In this document: positions 1 to 11,222 of the stretch, in pieces
Layout of the letters: each line of letters opens with the position of its first letter
Numbering within the stretch: the first letter of the stretch is position 1
NCBI GenBank assembly: GCA_000498155.1
Contig: AXZN01000024.1
Location: forward strand, 558,001 to 622,000
Origin: Shiraia sp. slf14
Taxonomy: Eukaryota; Ascomycota; Dothideomycetes; Pleosporales; Shiraiaceae
Direction of reading: 5' to 3'
DNA length: 64,000 bases
Position numbers and translations under genes: made by a program
The notes under the pieces: generated by a model
What the model saw: the letters and a program-made list of their open reading frames with translations, nothing else
Database searches by the model: none
Told to the model about the DNA's origin: nothing

Positions 1-458
1 ATGCGTAATTGGCCGGAGCTTGGGGCAACCGCGACTCAGCGCTTAGGCCTGTTTGGGCATTAGCGCGAGGGCGGTGCTGCCTGCTTGGCGCGCAGTCATT
101 GCTGACTCCTGTTTGCGCCTTTGCTCTCTTCCTCCTCACCTCCTCACCTCTCATCCACTTGCGCCCGCAACGACTCTCTTTCGCGTCTCTCCCATCAAAG
201 TTTGACTCGAGCTCTCTCTGCTTTCCCTCGAGATTGCGCATTCCTTCCGCCTCATTGCCCAACGAGTCTGGCCGCTGGTAACGCGCTCTGTCTGAACCAC
301 GCGCCCCTTTCTCTTGCCCTCCATCCCGCAGCTGCGTCAGTCTCGGTATCGCCCATTGAGTACCAAGTCCTTCGCTCTCGCACAAGCACTGCCTCTCGAG
401 CTATCTTGCGCTCCCACTCAGTCGATCCACTTCACAAAACACTTCAAACACCTTCATC
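1..458 (+). promoter_or_regulatory. Promoter and 5' leader of the YRA1-type gene
   Basis: This stretch has no supported gene. From about 120 to 440 it is strongly pyrimidine-rich (runs of CTCTCTTCCTCC, CTCATTGCCC and similar), the usual composition of a highly expressed filamentous-fungal promoter and leader. Short open frames here are low-complexity Ser/Pro/Leu and are not credible proteins. The ATG at 459 follows in a good context (ATCATGTC). Confidence 0.5.
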
Positions 459-1973
459 ATGTCTTCCAAGCTAGACACAAGCCTCGATGACATCCTCAAG
501 ACCCGTCGCCAGTCCAACCGTCGCGGTCGAGGTGGTCGCCGATCAGACGCTGCTCGCCCTGCCCCAACTGGCCCCGTCGGTGGAGTTTCCAAGTCGACCA
601 AGCAGAACAAGCCCGCAAAGGCTCCCGCCTCCGGTGCTGCAATCCCAGAGACTTCAGCGAAGATCCTTGTTAGCGGATTGGTAAGTTCTTCCACTTCATA
701 GATTCCATGATCATTGCTAACCCAATTACAGCCCCAGGATGTCGAACAGCAACAGCTCCAGGTATGTAAGACCGCTGCAGGTCTTTGAGCCTACTTTGTT
801 CCATGAAAAGCGAGAGGCGCAAATTATTATTACGGACTGAGACGACGACCCTTGATGGCTGCTATGGTTCTGCTATGCTCTGCACAAAGTCACGCCAGAT
901 AATTTGCAATGCAAACACGAACGGCAAACGACTAGCATCATGCGTTCCTACCGAGTGCTGCAGCGACGAATGAGGGCTACGACATCCATGAACATTGCAC
1001 TAAGAATGAGCGCGAGGGCAGCAATGTCTCTTACGCGCGGCCAGCAAAGCTTGCATACTTTTTTAATGGTTGCAAGCTGCGGAAACAAGCCAGCCACTTA
1101 TTCGATGAGCCAAAACTGAGGGCATGGGCATGAAACTCTCGAATGTGGCTGGTGACGCAATTGATGCGATGTCACTGTGTGACAAGGCCAAAGCTCTAAT
1201 TTTTCCAAACGAGCGCGCATCTCACGCTGTGCCAAAAAACATTCTGCAATTGGATTGAAGTTCCCAACTTCTGAGCAGCATTCTCACGACCGCGCTACCT
1301 ATGGACCTGCCGACCGCCGACCCGTGCCAGCCCGCTATTTGACTTTTCGCAACTTGCTTTTCTGCGCGTGGAACATTGAACCTAGAAGCGATGGACTAAT
1401 GCCGGTGTAGGACTATTTCACCTCCGCAGTCAATGTTGGACGACCCAAGAAGATTTTGATGCAGTATGGACCTAATGGTCGTAGCCTTGGTAGCGCAACC
1501 GTCATCTTCAACAAGCACGAGCACGCTGTCAAAGCCACTGCTGCCTTGAACGGTGTCAAGATCGACAATCGCCCCATTCGTGTTGAGATGCTCGTTAGTG
1601 CAGCCAACTTGCCCGCTGTTACGGCACCATCTCTCGCAGACCGTGTCACGTATGTAACACCTGATCCAATATTTAGCCTTTACTAACCATCATCAGTCAG
1701 CCCAAGAAGGATAAGCCTAAGCCCGCTACCACTACCAAGGCCGCCCCCGCTGCCGCTGGCAAGGGCCGTGGACGTGGCGAGGCTCGTGGACGTGGACGTG
1801 GCCGTGGAGGTCGCGAGCGCCAGAAGAAGAAGACTGTCGAGGAGCTCGATGCTGAGATGGCTGACTACTTCCCTGCTGCTGAAGGTGGCAACGATGCTCC
1901 AGTCCAGGACGGCTCAGGTACTGTTCAAGCTACCGCTGGCGGTGATACTGCCATGGACGACGAAATGCTCTGA
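459..1973 (+). CDS. YRA1: mRNA export adaptor, Yra1/Mlo3/ALYREF family
   Basis: RNA-binding adaptor that joins mRNA to the Mex67 export receptor and acts in the nucleus with the TREX complex. Proposed exons are 459-680, 732-761, 1411-1649 and 1697-1973. The N-terminal conserved box (LDTSLDDILK) lies at residues 5-14, then an RG-rich linker. The RRM begins with KILVSGL, and its RNP1-like segment is RSLGSATVIF. A second RG-rich segment (GKGRGRGEARGRGRGRGG) and a C-terminal UAP56-binding-type box (ELDAEMADYF) follow, so the order is diagnostic for Yra1/ALYREF. Exon 2 is only 30 nt, and the intron after it is 649 nt, more than ten times its neighbours. In S. cerevisiae YRA1 also has one very large intron, which limits its own expression; that this intron does the same is inference. 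Family assignment is secure. Confidence 0.93.
762..1410 (+). other. 649-nt intron inside the RRM of the YRA1-type gene
   Basis: The donor is GTATGTAAG at 762 and the acceptor GTGTAG ends at 1410, with a branch-like GACTAAT about 15 nt upstream. The exons join in frame (VEQQQLQ to DYFTSAV). Other introns in the window run from 37 to 154 nt, with most at 47-60. The interior contains several in-frame stops on all frames, so retention would truncate the protein inside the RRM. I see no snoRNA C/D or H/ACA box pair that I would defend. Confidence 0.85.
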
Positions 1974-3704
1974 GCATTTCGTCCACCCGTTCTTTCCGGC
2001 CCACTGGCACGACCTTTCTACCTTAAACGTTTACTAAGATTTCCCATGCAGGAGCAGCTCCAGCTCTCGCTGACATGGCACATTATCGACTTTTAGTTGG
2101 GAGCAAATTCCTTTCTTTTTTCTTTTCTTCAATGAAGATGCAAGCATCAGCTTGCAACCGGACGAAACGATCATGGTCTTCGTACTCTCTACATGACAAG
2201 GTATCTGCGGTTTCAATCGCTCTCCAGTCTCTAGTTAGCTACAAATTGATGACTAACTCTATCTCCAAAACGTCCCATTGTGTACGTGCTCAGCGCAACT
2301 TTCCATTACTATTTCAGCAACCTCGTATTACTATTTCATTCTACGCTTTATTGACGATCTGGTATCTCTGCAGCTTTTCAAGTCACAGTCGAAAGTTTGA
2401 TACTAACAAGCGGCAAAAAGGCAAGATGATTACCATCACATGAGGCCATGTCAGTACCTGAATTAAGTAGAAGCAGAACACTTTGCTCTAGTGACTAAAC
2501 CGAGTGTAGTATGATGGGTGACTGAGCAGTTAGTCATGTCCAGAAGCGGAAGGGACCCGAAGGATGACCTCGGAAAGAGGCCGCAGATCTACCAAAACAG
2601 ATTACCAAAGCCGCAACGTCGATTGCGTGTCTAGACAAGATGTGCACAAGCGAGAAAATCTGGATTTGGTATGGCAGACATCAGATGCAGATGCTCGTGG
2701 CGCATCCTCGGAATCCTGGTATGGAACAGTGCGGCTCCCAAGTGACGAAGTATGCTCATTCGTGCCATGGGCTCCGTTTGTGCGGAGAATGGTCACGCCA
2801 GCATAGCTAGGCTCACCTCAGCAACATGTCCCCCGCGACACGCTAGTTAACACGAGGGACGGTATAAGTCTAGCTTCCGAGTTGTTGGTGCTGGAGCAAT
2901 GGAGCGTTCACCCGGCGTATATGTATGCATTCAATAGACAAGAGACGGGCTAGGGTTGGTGAGATAGTTGTTGGGGCTTGGAGTATGTGGCAAACGCTCA
3001 TCCTAGTGTATGCCAGGGTCTGACGGCCAAGTGCAATCACCGCAATGGCTTTCGAGTCAAGCTGTCGCACGCTTGCTTTGGTCTGAGCCATGTCCCAGCG
3101 GGTCTCGCTCGAAAGGAAGCCGAGTGTCAAGTATTTTGGGGCAGCGTGGCGGGTATACGCTATTAGGACTAGCTTGGGGGAGCTTTAGGTGGGCTCTTCT
3201 GTAATCTCCGTCTGTGCCTCCAAGACCAGAGAGCAATGAAAAAAGTAAATTGACAGCTGCCTCGACAAGTCATGTCAGTCATGGTGATCTACAGGATTGG
3301 CATTGTCAAGCATGGTGCCAGACCAGGTGTCTATTCCAAATCCATAGGCTTATTACCATGTTGTCCATGGATACACACGGCCTCTGATGCGGTTGCGGGG
3401 GAGGGGTAGCTTGTCACTGGTCAAGACGAGCGGGGCATCACCAGTCGCCGTTGCGTCAAGCGCCACCAAGCGTGCAATGAGCGGAACCACGATAGGCTGC
3501 CATGACGCTTGGAGACGCTTGAGACGGGCTCCTCTTGGCCGAGGCTGGCAAAGGCGTCTTCCGGCGCCCTCTTCCTTTGGTGCTGCTATGCCGAAGAGTA
3601 CTTAAGTTTTCCTTGTCTCGCTACCCCTCATCGGCATCCACCAGCTTTCACTCCCCTTTTCTTTCTCTCTAGATACCCAATTGATTTTATAGTATCCTAT
3701 CAAC
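1974..3704. other. Intergenic region, no gene seen
   Basis: The first 400 nt is the presumed 3' UTR of the YRA1-type gene. From 3600 to 3704 the sequence is the CT-rich leader of the aldehyde dehydrogenase gene. All open frames between are short and lack any family resemblance or codon pattern like the neighbours. I see no RNA gene or transposon here. Confidence 0.4.
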
Positions 3705-5383
3705 ATGTCTGGTGTCTCAGTCAAGGTCAAGACCCCTCAGACGGGCGAATATGACCAGCCCACTGGCCTGTATGTCTGCCATTTACCCCACACCATAGCC
3801 CTCTTGACCGATGTTCCCCGAGTCTAACAACATGGCTACAGCTTCATCAACAACGAGTTCGTCAAGGCGCTAGACGGCAAGACTTTCGACGTCATCAACC
3901 CTTCCACCGAGGAGGTCATTTGCGCTGTTCAGGAGGCCTCTGAGAAGGATGTCGACCTCGCTGTTGCTGCCGCTCGCAAAGCCTTCAATGGACCATGGAG
4001 GAAAGAGACCCCAGAGAACCGTGGCAAGCTCCTCGTCAAGCTTGCTGAGCTCTTCGAGAAGAATGCTGAACTCCTGGCTGCTGTTGAGGCTCTGGACAAC
4101 GGCAAGGCCTACAACATGGCCAAGAACGTCGATGTCGCTGCCTGCGCTAGTTGTTTGAGATACTATGGTGGTTGGGCCGACAAGATCGAGGGCAAGGTTG
4201 TTGACACCACCCCCGATACTTTCAACTACATCCGCAAGGAGCCCGTAAGTTTTGCCGTCTCGACAATCTTCCAACATCCATCTAATTGATATGCACAGAT
4301 TGGTGTCTGCGGTCAAATTATTCCATGGAACTTCCCACTGCTCATGTGGGCATGGAAGATTGGCCCCGCCATTGCCACTGGTAACACCGTTGTCATCAAG
4401 ACTGCCGAACAAACTCCCCTCTCCGCATACATTGCCGCCACGCTCGTCAAGGAGGCCGGCTTCCCTCCTGGTGTTATCAACGTCATCACTGGTCTGGGCA
4501 GGATCGCTGGTGCCGCCCTCTCAGCACACATGGACGTTGACAAGATTGCCTTCACTGGCTCAACTGTTGTCGGCCGACAGATCATGAAGTCGGCTGCCGG
4601 CTCCAACTTGAAGAAGGTTACCCTCGAGCTTGGAGGCAAGAGCCCCAACATTGTCTTTGCCGACGCAGATCTTGACGAGGCCATCAACTGGGTCAACTTC
4701 GGTATCTACTTCAACCACGGTCAGTGCTGCTGTGCCGGTTCGCGTATTTACGTCGAGGAGGCCATCTATGACAAGTTCATCGAGCGATTCAGGGAGCGAG
4801 CTTCCCAGAATGCTGTTGGCGATCCATTCGCCGCAGACACATTCCAGGGTCCCCAGGTCTCACAGCTTCAGTTTGACCGTATCATGAGGTAAATTATTTG
4901 ACAGACGAGTTGAAACCTGGCAAATGCTAATTAATTCCCAGCTACATTGAGGAGGGCAAGAACGCAGGTGCCACAGTTGAGACTGGCGGAAAGCGCAAGG
5001 GTGACAAGGGTTACTTCATTGAGCCCACCATCTTCTCCAACGTCACCGAGGACATGAAGATCCAGCAAGAAGAGATCTTCGGCCCCGTCTGCACAATTTC
5101 AAAGTTCAAGAACAAGGCCGATGTTATCAAGATCGGCAACAGCACCACATATGGTCTTGCCGCCGCCGTCCACACCCAGAACCTCAACACAGCCATCGAG
5201 GTCGCCAACGCCCTCCGCGCCGGCACTGTCTGGGTCAACACATATAATGCACTACATCACGCTCTTCCGTTCGGCGGGTACAAAGAAAGCGGTGTAGGCC
5301 GTGAGCTTGGTGAGGCTGCTCTGGAGAATTATCTTCAAACCAAGACCGTTTCCATTCGTCTTGGCGATGTACTCTTCGGTTAA
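3705..5383 (+). CDS. NAD(P)-dependent aldehyde dehydrogenase (ALDH1/2 class)
   Basis: Oxidises aldehydes to acids; in fungi this class handles acetaldehyde in ethanol and fermentation metabolism. Exons 3705-3769, 3842-4244, 4299-4888 and 4942-5383 give 499 residues, the usual size. Hallmarks are visible: PWNFP (about residue 165), VIKTAEQTP with the cofactor-binding Lys near 190, FTGSTVVG, the general-base Glu in LELGGKSP (about 266), the catalytic Cys in GQCCCAGSR (about 300) and EEIFGPV. The end (LGDVLF) has no peroxisomal SKL, and the N-terminus has no clear mitochondrial presequence, so it is probably cytosolic. A mutated copy of its last codons and 3' flank lies 300 bp downstream. The family is certain; the physiological substrate is not. 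Confidence 0.95.
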
Positions 5384-5522
5384 GGTCACATAGGAGCGTT
5401 TGTACGACACTGTATATAGTTTAGCAGGCAAAACAAATACGAACAAAGTAAAGAATTCATATAAAGTGTGTTTGTCTAAATTTGGAGTTGTGATTGTGCG
5501 ATGGAGCTCCTTCGTACAGAGT

Positions 5523-5608
5523 GAAAGTCCTACAAAATTACGCCGCTGACGACGACAGACCACAACACACAAGGACGTTAAAGTTTTAAAAGGCCTTGTA
5601 GCCTTCAG
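5523..5608 (+). repeat. MITE-like 3'-flank repeat, copy 1
   Basis: About 86 bp lying 140 bp after the aldehyde dehydrogenase stop, in the gene's orientation. It starts AAAGTCCTACAAAATTACG, contains CCGCTGA, and ends AGGCCTTGTAGCCTTCAGCT. The ends form an imperfect inverted repeat (family consensus GAAGCCTNACA and TGTAGGCTTC). It is followed by an A/T-rich CATATTATA. Confidence 0.75.
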
Positions 5609-5694
5609 CTCATATTATACCATTGCAACAATTATCTACTTTAAAAAATGTGTGCATCTCTGTTGTGCTAGTATACCCTCGCAGCTTACTAATC

Positions 5695-5826
5695 GGGTCT
5701 TGGCGGTGAGCTTAGTAAGGCTACTTTCCACAAAGATCTCTAAACCAGGACTATATGCATTCGTCTTGGTGATGTTCTTTTTAGTTAGATATAATAATAT
5801 CTACGAAGGAGTTTGTTTTTATTAAG
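5695..5826 (+). pseudogene. Decayed duplicate of the aldehyde dehydrogenase 3' end
   Basis: The stretch from about 5704 (GGCGGTGAGCTTAGTAAGGC) to 5790 aligns with the last ~90 nt of the dehydrogenase gene (GGCCGTGAGCTTGGTGAGGC onward, through the ATTCGTCTTGGCGATGT segment). Most differences are G to A or C to T. It cannot code and is followed by its own copy of the same 3'-flank repeat, so a block covering gene tail plus repeat was duplicated in tandem and then mutated. Confidence 0.7.
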
Positions 5827-5914
5827 CAGAAGTCTGTAGAATTACGCCGCTGAAGATAACAGGTAATAATACGTAAGTAAGGTCGTAGGCTCGGAAAGGC
5901 TTGTAGGCTTCAGC
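5827..5914 (+). repeat. MITE-like 3'-flank repeat, copy 2
   Basis: Starts GAAGTCTGTAGAATTACGCC and ends GGCTTGTAGGCTTCAGC, followed by CTATAATA. It is in the same orientation as copy 1 and lies in the second half of the duplicated aldehyde dehydrogenase tail, so it probably arose with that duplication rather than by independent insertion. Confidence 0.75.
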
Positions 5915-6358
5915 GTGCTATAATAGTTGCAGTAATTATCTATCACCAAGCTATTCATTAATCATGTTCCGAAGCAAGCCAGTCTTCAATGAACGTTGTT
6001 TTGTGGTCTCATGGTAAGCATGGGAATTTGACCTTGCCTAGATGACCTCTTTGATCCAGCCCGTGATGAGGAAGTAAGTATGGTGATGCTTTGAATATTT
6101 CAAAAAGGTAGCTACTACTAAATTCAAGAGCCTAGGCTATGTGGTCCTACCTGGGTGGTTCGATACCCGGTCCCTTTGACTCAAAGGCTTGGGATCACTG
6201 CTCTCAACACTTCGTTCCTTGACTTCCTACTTAGGTATTCATAAGTGGTTGCTCGAGGAAACAGGGTGCCACTATGCTTCGCAACCCCAATGATATACAA
6301 TAGTGCATCAAAAGAAAGGGTGCTAGAATACTGCTGTGTGTATTTTATCATGCGAATG

Positions 6359-7821
6359 CTAGTTTGATTCCAATACAAATGTCACCATACTTCTCCCAGC
6401 CACATTCGCACTGACACTGCCTCCGTCAGCTGCAACTGTCACAACTTGCTCATCGCAATCATGAGTATTGTCGGTTATGTAAGCTTTTGCTGTCTTCGTT
6501 GCAAACCCAGGCACTCTGACTGTTACTGAACCAGACGCTGTTCCACCTTGAATCACCTGGATAGCAATTTTACCGTCAACATTTCTGAAAGCACTAACTT
6601 TTGCACCGCTAAGCCCACCACTCGCTCCAACTCTTATAGCCCCTGGCCTCACATATCTGCTCCAATTTGCGAAAGCCCAAAGACGCTTACTAGGAATCAC
6701 AGATTTCTTGTCGTCAGAGATGCGGATGAGTTTTGAATTCGTAGCGCCGCCTTGAACACCTATCCAATACAAGTACGCAGAGGCGTTGGCACGAGTGATA
6801 GCATCGTAGATTTTGATGGCCCAAAGCAGACCCTCACCAGCACCATTGTTTGAATACCAAGCCGTAGTCCAGGGTCCCTGGAGATCAGCATTTTCCGTCT
6901 GCCAGACCTGATGGGGGGTAGTGATGGGGCTATTAGGTTGTGAAGTGTACGAACTGGAAATCATCAATATGTGTGTTGACTTAGATACCATGTTGCTGGG
7001 GCTTACTGCGCTGTGATAGTGCCGAGTAGATTGCTAACCCCACTGAGCGCGCCCATCATACTCAGCTGGGAAGACCATCCTTCTGCATCACAGCACGTAA
7101 CCTTCACGTTGGTGAAGTTTGACTTGTCGAGTGTTGGCCTCAGAACCTTGATGAAGTCGGCTGCTTGCTGTCCGTTGCTTCGCATACTCGCATAGCTTGT
7201 CGTAAGGTCAGGCTCATTCAGAAAACCTACGTGCGTGATATCGACACCGATGCCTTTGTAGTATGTGATGTACTGGACGAGATAATTTGCGTAAGCTTGC
7301 TTCCAGTCGCCGCTTGTACAACTAGCTCCAGACACACCGCAGAGCGATCCGCCATTCGCATCGTTGTTGTTCGTTTTCATGTATCCAGGCGCCGACCATG
7401 CATTTGCGTAAATGGTTCTGATTCCATAATTCTTCACTGCCTCAGTACTGACCCATACCTGAGAGTTGTCGTTTCCATCCCAAATATATTTTGGTGGTGC
7501 ATTTGGACCGCCAGGGCTTTTCGGTTGGATACTGACCATATGGTCGCTACTCGAGTCTGGTGATGATCCAATACCATTGCGGAGAATTGAAAAGCCGGCG
7601 CCAGAAGTGCGATTGAAAAGTAAATCAAGCGCAGAACGCTGCAGAGGTTCTGAAAGCGCTTTCATTTGGTTTGCGCGCTGAAACGTCTCACTCATGCCAA
7701 ACCCATCTATCGTCTGGTAAGTTTTGGTGAGGTCGACCGTGATAATTGAAGATTGCCGTGAATCAAGTCGTGCATTTGCAAGGGCCGTGAGCGCAGCGAT
7801 CAAAAACAGTGAGACCGTCAT
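6359..7821 (-). CDS. Secreted glycoside hydrolase family 30 (GH30_7-like)
   Basis: Extracellular glycanase, most like the fungal GH30 group acting on xylan or glucuronoxylan. Exons are 7821-7007 and 6953-6359 on the minus strand (intron 6954-7006), giving 469 residues. I chose the ATG at 7821 because it begins a clean signal peptide (MTVSLFLIAALTALANA); an in-frame ATG at 7917 would bury it. The core has TIDGFGMSETFQRA, the acid/base Glu203 in GFLNEPD, the nucleophile Glu292 in WQTENAD and a C-terminal beta-sandwich side domain. The 580 bp upstream are shared with the divergent gene at 8404. Substrate specificity (xylan versus beta-1,6-linked glycans) is inference from sequence feel, not proof. 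Confidence 0.88.
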
Positions 7822-8403
7822 GACTGCATAAGTTTTGTAGCATTGAGAAGCCCAAAAAGCCCTCGTAAAGGATGGGTATTGCTTCAATATGAAGTGCCAT
7901 GAGCTAAGGTGGCCCACTAGTCGTGTCTGATCATTTGCGCGTTATTTATATGAGGTCAACCGGCAAATTAAGACGCGCCTAGATTCCTACAACCATATGC
8001 ATCATACCTGTGATAGCTCTGATCCTATTCGGCGATATCGATACGTAGACGGCAAATTTCTTTCCGGATCAATTTCTTACTGGTCAATCGAGCATGTTAG
8101 ATAAATGTACTCCAGCCTTGCCGTTACTCAGCCAAGGCGTACTCGTACTTTGCTGATAGTCCCCAAACCTTAACATGAATATGCATGTTCTTTCATGCTG
8201 TTGTGGAGGCAAATTCATTGCTGTGTGGCAAACCTGTGAAGAGCGTGACACGAACCAACCCATTCAATTCCAATCTAGGCAGCAGCCACCAACAACGCTA
8301 CGTCTGAGGAGTCAAGATATCACCTTTCGAAACATTGGACCATGCCACCAAACTCGCCGGACAACCTCAATCTCATTGATACTCACCTAAGCCAGCTCAA
8401 GCC
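7822..8403. promoter_or_regulatory. Divergent intergenic region between GH30 gene and DUF6914-like gene
   Basis: A 582-bp divergent spacer. No additional gene is seen. Regulatory sites are not obvious enough to name individually. Confidence 0.3.
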
Positions 8404-8949
8404 ATGTCTAATACTGCGATCCAGGAAAACGGATTATATGTTCTTCTCTTCATCCGCACCAGTCCACACACGTTGAACAACTTCCACTGGGCTCTATACG
8501 TACACCACAACGGCCATCAAGGCGGCACCAAATACCATGTCAAGCAGCAAGGCGCTGGCTGGATTACAGACCATGGGGTAACGGCTGGGGTGCTGAAAGA
8601 ATTCTTACTCGTCGGACTTTTCCAGATCGGAAGCATTCCAACTGGCCAGGAAGCTTATACAGACCGACAACTACGCACTTACGATGCAGCGCTTAACGAC
8701 TTGCCGGATATCACTTGCAAGACGTGGCTTTTTCGGGTCCTGAGCCTTCTGGAAAAGGAAGTTGATGGGACTGCGATCCTTAAGTGTGCCGACTTGGTAG
8801 CTTTGGAGGAGGAAATACTCACATGGGGAAACGATAATGCTGAGGGTGCGGAGGCTAATCGCCAACCTCGTCCTATTGCAGCCTCAAGTAAGTTTTGAGT
8901 ATATATTGATCGCTGGCGAGACTAATTTCTCGTAGAATTTTTACAGTAA
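8404..8949 (+). CDS. Small fungal-specific protein, DUF6914-like
   Basis: About 164 residues of unknown function. It begins LYVLLFIRT and has an HWALYVHHN motif followed by GTKYHVK, the pattern I associate with the fungal DUF6914 family. No signal peptide or membrane segment is visible, so it is probably cytosolic. Two ends are possible: reading straight through stops at 8898 (ending SSKF), while removing an intron 8888-8935 gives an end at 8949 (SKFLQ). The donor GTAAGT and acceptor CGTAG are good, so I prefer the spliced form. It sits between two secreted cell-wall hydrolases but nothing ties it to them. Confidence 0.6.
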
Positions 8950-9023
8950 TTTTGTTCTAGAAGCTGGCACTGATCAAGGCGTTTGGCTCAAATAGTTGAT
9001 TATATTACCATATATCAATACGA

Positions 9024-10547
9024 TTATGCTGTTGAATTGGCAGCAGATATACACGGCACACCAATCTCTCCCTTGATATTCTCGCACACAATCTGCGACG
9101 GGCTTCCCTTCGGGCTCGTGATATTGATATTCTCTAGATGAATACCCGTACACGTAGCACCAGGGCTGCAAGTGAGATCTGCAACAACCTTGCCCGCCTT
9201 GCCGCTACTCGTTCCGTCAACGTTGATGAAATTGACATTCGTGATGTTCACATTGGAAGGATATTTCGCGCACGTCGTTTGGTTTATGTTGAAGTAACAC
9301 TGGTCGAGTACAATAGGCTGATCTGTGTTTTCGATGTGAATATCCTTGTAAGTAATGTTGTCAATATATCCGTAGCCGACATTTGGTCCTGCCCAGGCCT
9401 TGAGACGGGCGCCGTTTTGGCCGTTCAAGAGCGTGATGTTCTCGAGCCAGGCGTTTGAAATGTAGTCCTTTACGCCAGGGTATTGGCCGATCGAGCCCAT
9501 GGATACACCGTGAGTGCCGTTGCACCACAGGTTTTTGACGTAAATATTGGTTGTGTTTGGCTTCGGGCTGAAGCAATCGTCACCGACGTTAACGCGAGTA
9601 TTGGTGACTGTCAAGCCATCAACATTGAGAGAATCAAAACCGTCGGTGTTTTTGGGTAAAGACTTCCGCAGACGTTAGCCTATCACGCAGTGGCTCTAGT
9701 TGTGTTCAAATACATACCGAGGCATTCTTCGACACGGCATCAATATAAACATCATCGAAGATGACATTCTTGGTCCGTACCATGAAGGTCGTCCAACATG
9801 GCGAGTCCTTGAGATGCAGACCTTTGACTTCAATGTTTGTCGCATTATCCGTGAGGAATAAAATCGGCCGGTAGAACTTGTTGTTTGGGTCAAGAATTTC
9901 TGCGCCAGAGAAGCCATCCCACCAGGCTTGGCCATTTCCATTAATAGTGCCTTTGCCATATATTTTGACATCTCTGATAAAACATTAGCTCACGTTGAAA
10001 ATGCATTCAAGTGCATAGAACATACTTGCCGCCCCAAACCCAAAACGTGATACTCTTTTGGAAATCGTAGTAAAAGTTATTTGCTTGCCAATATTTGATA
10101 TCGTTGGTGAACTGACTTTGTTTAGCATTTGGCAGACATAACCGAACACTGAGACTGGCTACTAACCTTCAGCTCCCCTTCAATGTTCACGTATACATCC
10201 TTCAAGAAGGTCAAGTCTAATTTCTTCCCAATGACATACTTGTGATTTTTCTTTAGATGCACCAAGCCGCCATTATTAGCTTCTTTCAGTGCCCATAAAA
10301 AATCATCACTAATATCATCGCAATCATCCTTTGATGCACGAATCGTCACCTTTTTGCGATCCTTCGCAACAGCATTACCCCAGTCATCTTTCTGCTTGGG
10401 CTTATGTCTTGGAGAGAGAGAAGAGGGAACATTTGACCGAGGAATTATGATTGCCGCTCCCGACGGAATGGCATTGCTGTCAACGGCAACAGCAGAGGCA
10501 GTTGTTAAAGAAGTGACCAGAGCAAGAAATACTGAAAGCGACTTCAT
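9024..10547 (-). CDS. Secreted exopolygalacturonase, GH28
   Basis: Pectin-degrading hydrolase that removes galacturonic acid units. Four exons on the minus strand: 10547-10167, 10111-10026, 9973-9718 and 9662-9024, giving 453 residues. A signal peptide (MKSLSVFLALVTSLTTASA) begins at 10547. The GH28 signatures are in order: NTDGFD (about 246-251), GDDCF (269-270 Asp pair), GTHGVSMGS (His292) and ARLKAW (Arg327, Lys329). The form MGSIGQY after the catalytic His, together with its length, is typical of exo- rather than endo-acting enzymes. Many NxT/NxS sequons fit a secreted glycoprotein. Introns 10112-10166, 9974-10025 and 9663-9717 all keep the frame. A TATA-like TATTTAAG lies about 70 bp upstream of the start. 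Confidence 0.92.
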
Positions 10548-11222
10548 CTTGACCGTACTGAAGATATAATAATCAGAACGATAAGTGAACAAATTCTCCT
10601 TGTAGTCTTGCAGCAAGCCTTAAATACGCGTTCTACTTTGCATTCACCGCGGCCACTCGTCAGGAAGAGATCCAGAGTTTCTCCGCGTAATGCACCGTGC
10701 ATTCGCAGCCACTCTTATTCATCTCCACATCATTTGCGGAGCCCCGCGCGCTAAAGTAAGCAACCCCAAGCTTCCTCGGGACAAAGCTTGGGGTATCTTG
10801 AGCTTTGTTCAACTACTTAGCTACTCTGAGGATGTGTCAGGTGAAGGCTGAGGTGAGGCAATGTGGTTCGCGGAAAATAGTGCGATTATTTCCCCGCGAA
10901 TAGGGCCGCTTCATAGCCAAATTACATTCTCTCAACCAACGTAATCTGTAACATCCGAAATGACAACCTAGAGGCAAAGAGTAGTGTGTCTTGGTTCTCA
11001 TGTGCCTGTCATAGTTGATGGCTTCCTTCGTGCATCAAAGTGTTTGATCGATTTTTGGTTCGCTGGCTTATCAATTTGTTACACTCCAATTGCGAGCCTA
11101 CCGCTGTGTACGAAGGATGAGTGGAAACCTAACAGATTAACGATGATCACCTTGAGTTCATAATCGCGCAATAAAGATACACACATTTTCCAAATAGAGC
11201 ATTACTACAATTTTATAAGGAA
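10548..11222. other. Intergenic region upstream of the GH28 gene
   Basis: No gene is seen. It contains a short palindrome-like pair around 10768 and 10784 (CCCAAGCTTCC and AAGCTTGGGG) capable of a hairpin, probably incidental. The rest is of average composition and ends at a 3'-flank repeat copy. Confidence 0.35.

Noticed and set aside
3870..4412. 180-codon minus-strand frame
   Set aside because: It is the antisense shadow of the aldehyde dehydrogenase exons.
6121..6190. Possible tRNA, because of GGTTCGATACCC
   Set aside because: Only the T-loop-like piece is there; no acceptor stem, D-arm or anticodon arm can be formed around it.
7003..7917. Upstream start at 7917 for the GH30 gene
   Set aside because: It would place 32 residues in front of a perfect signal peptide, so the ATG at 7821 is more likely.
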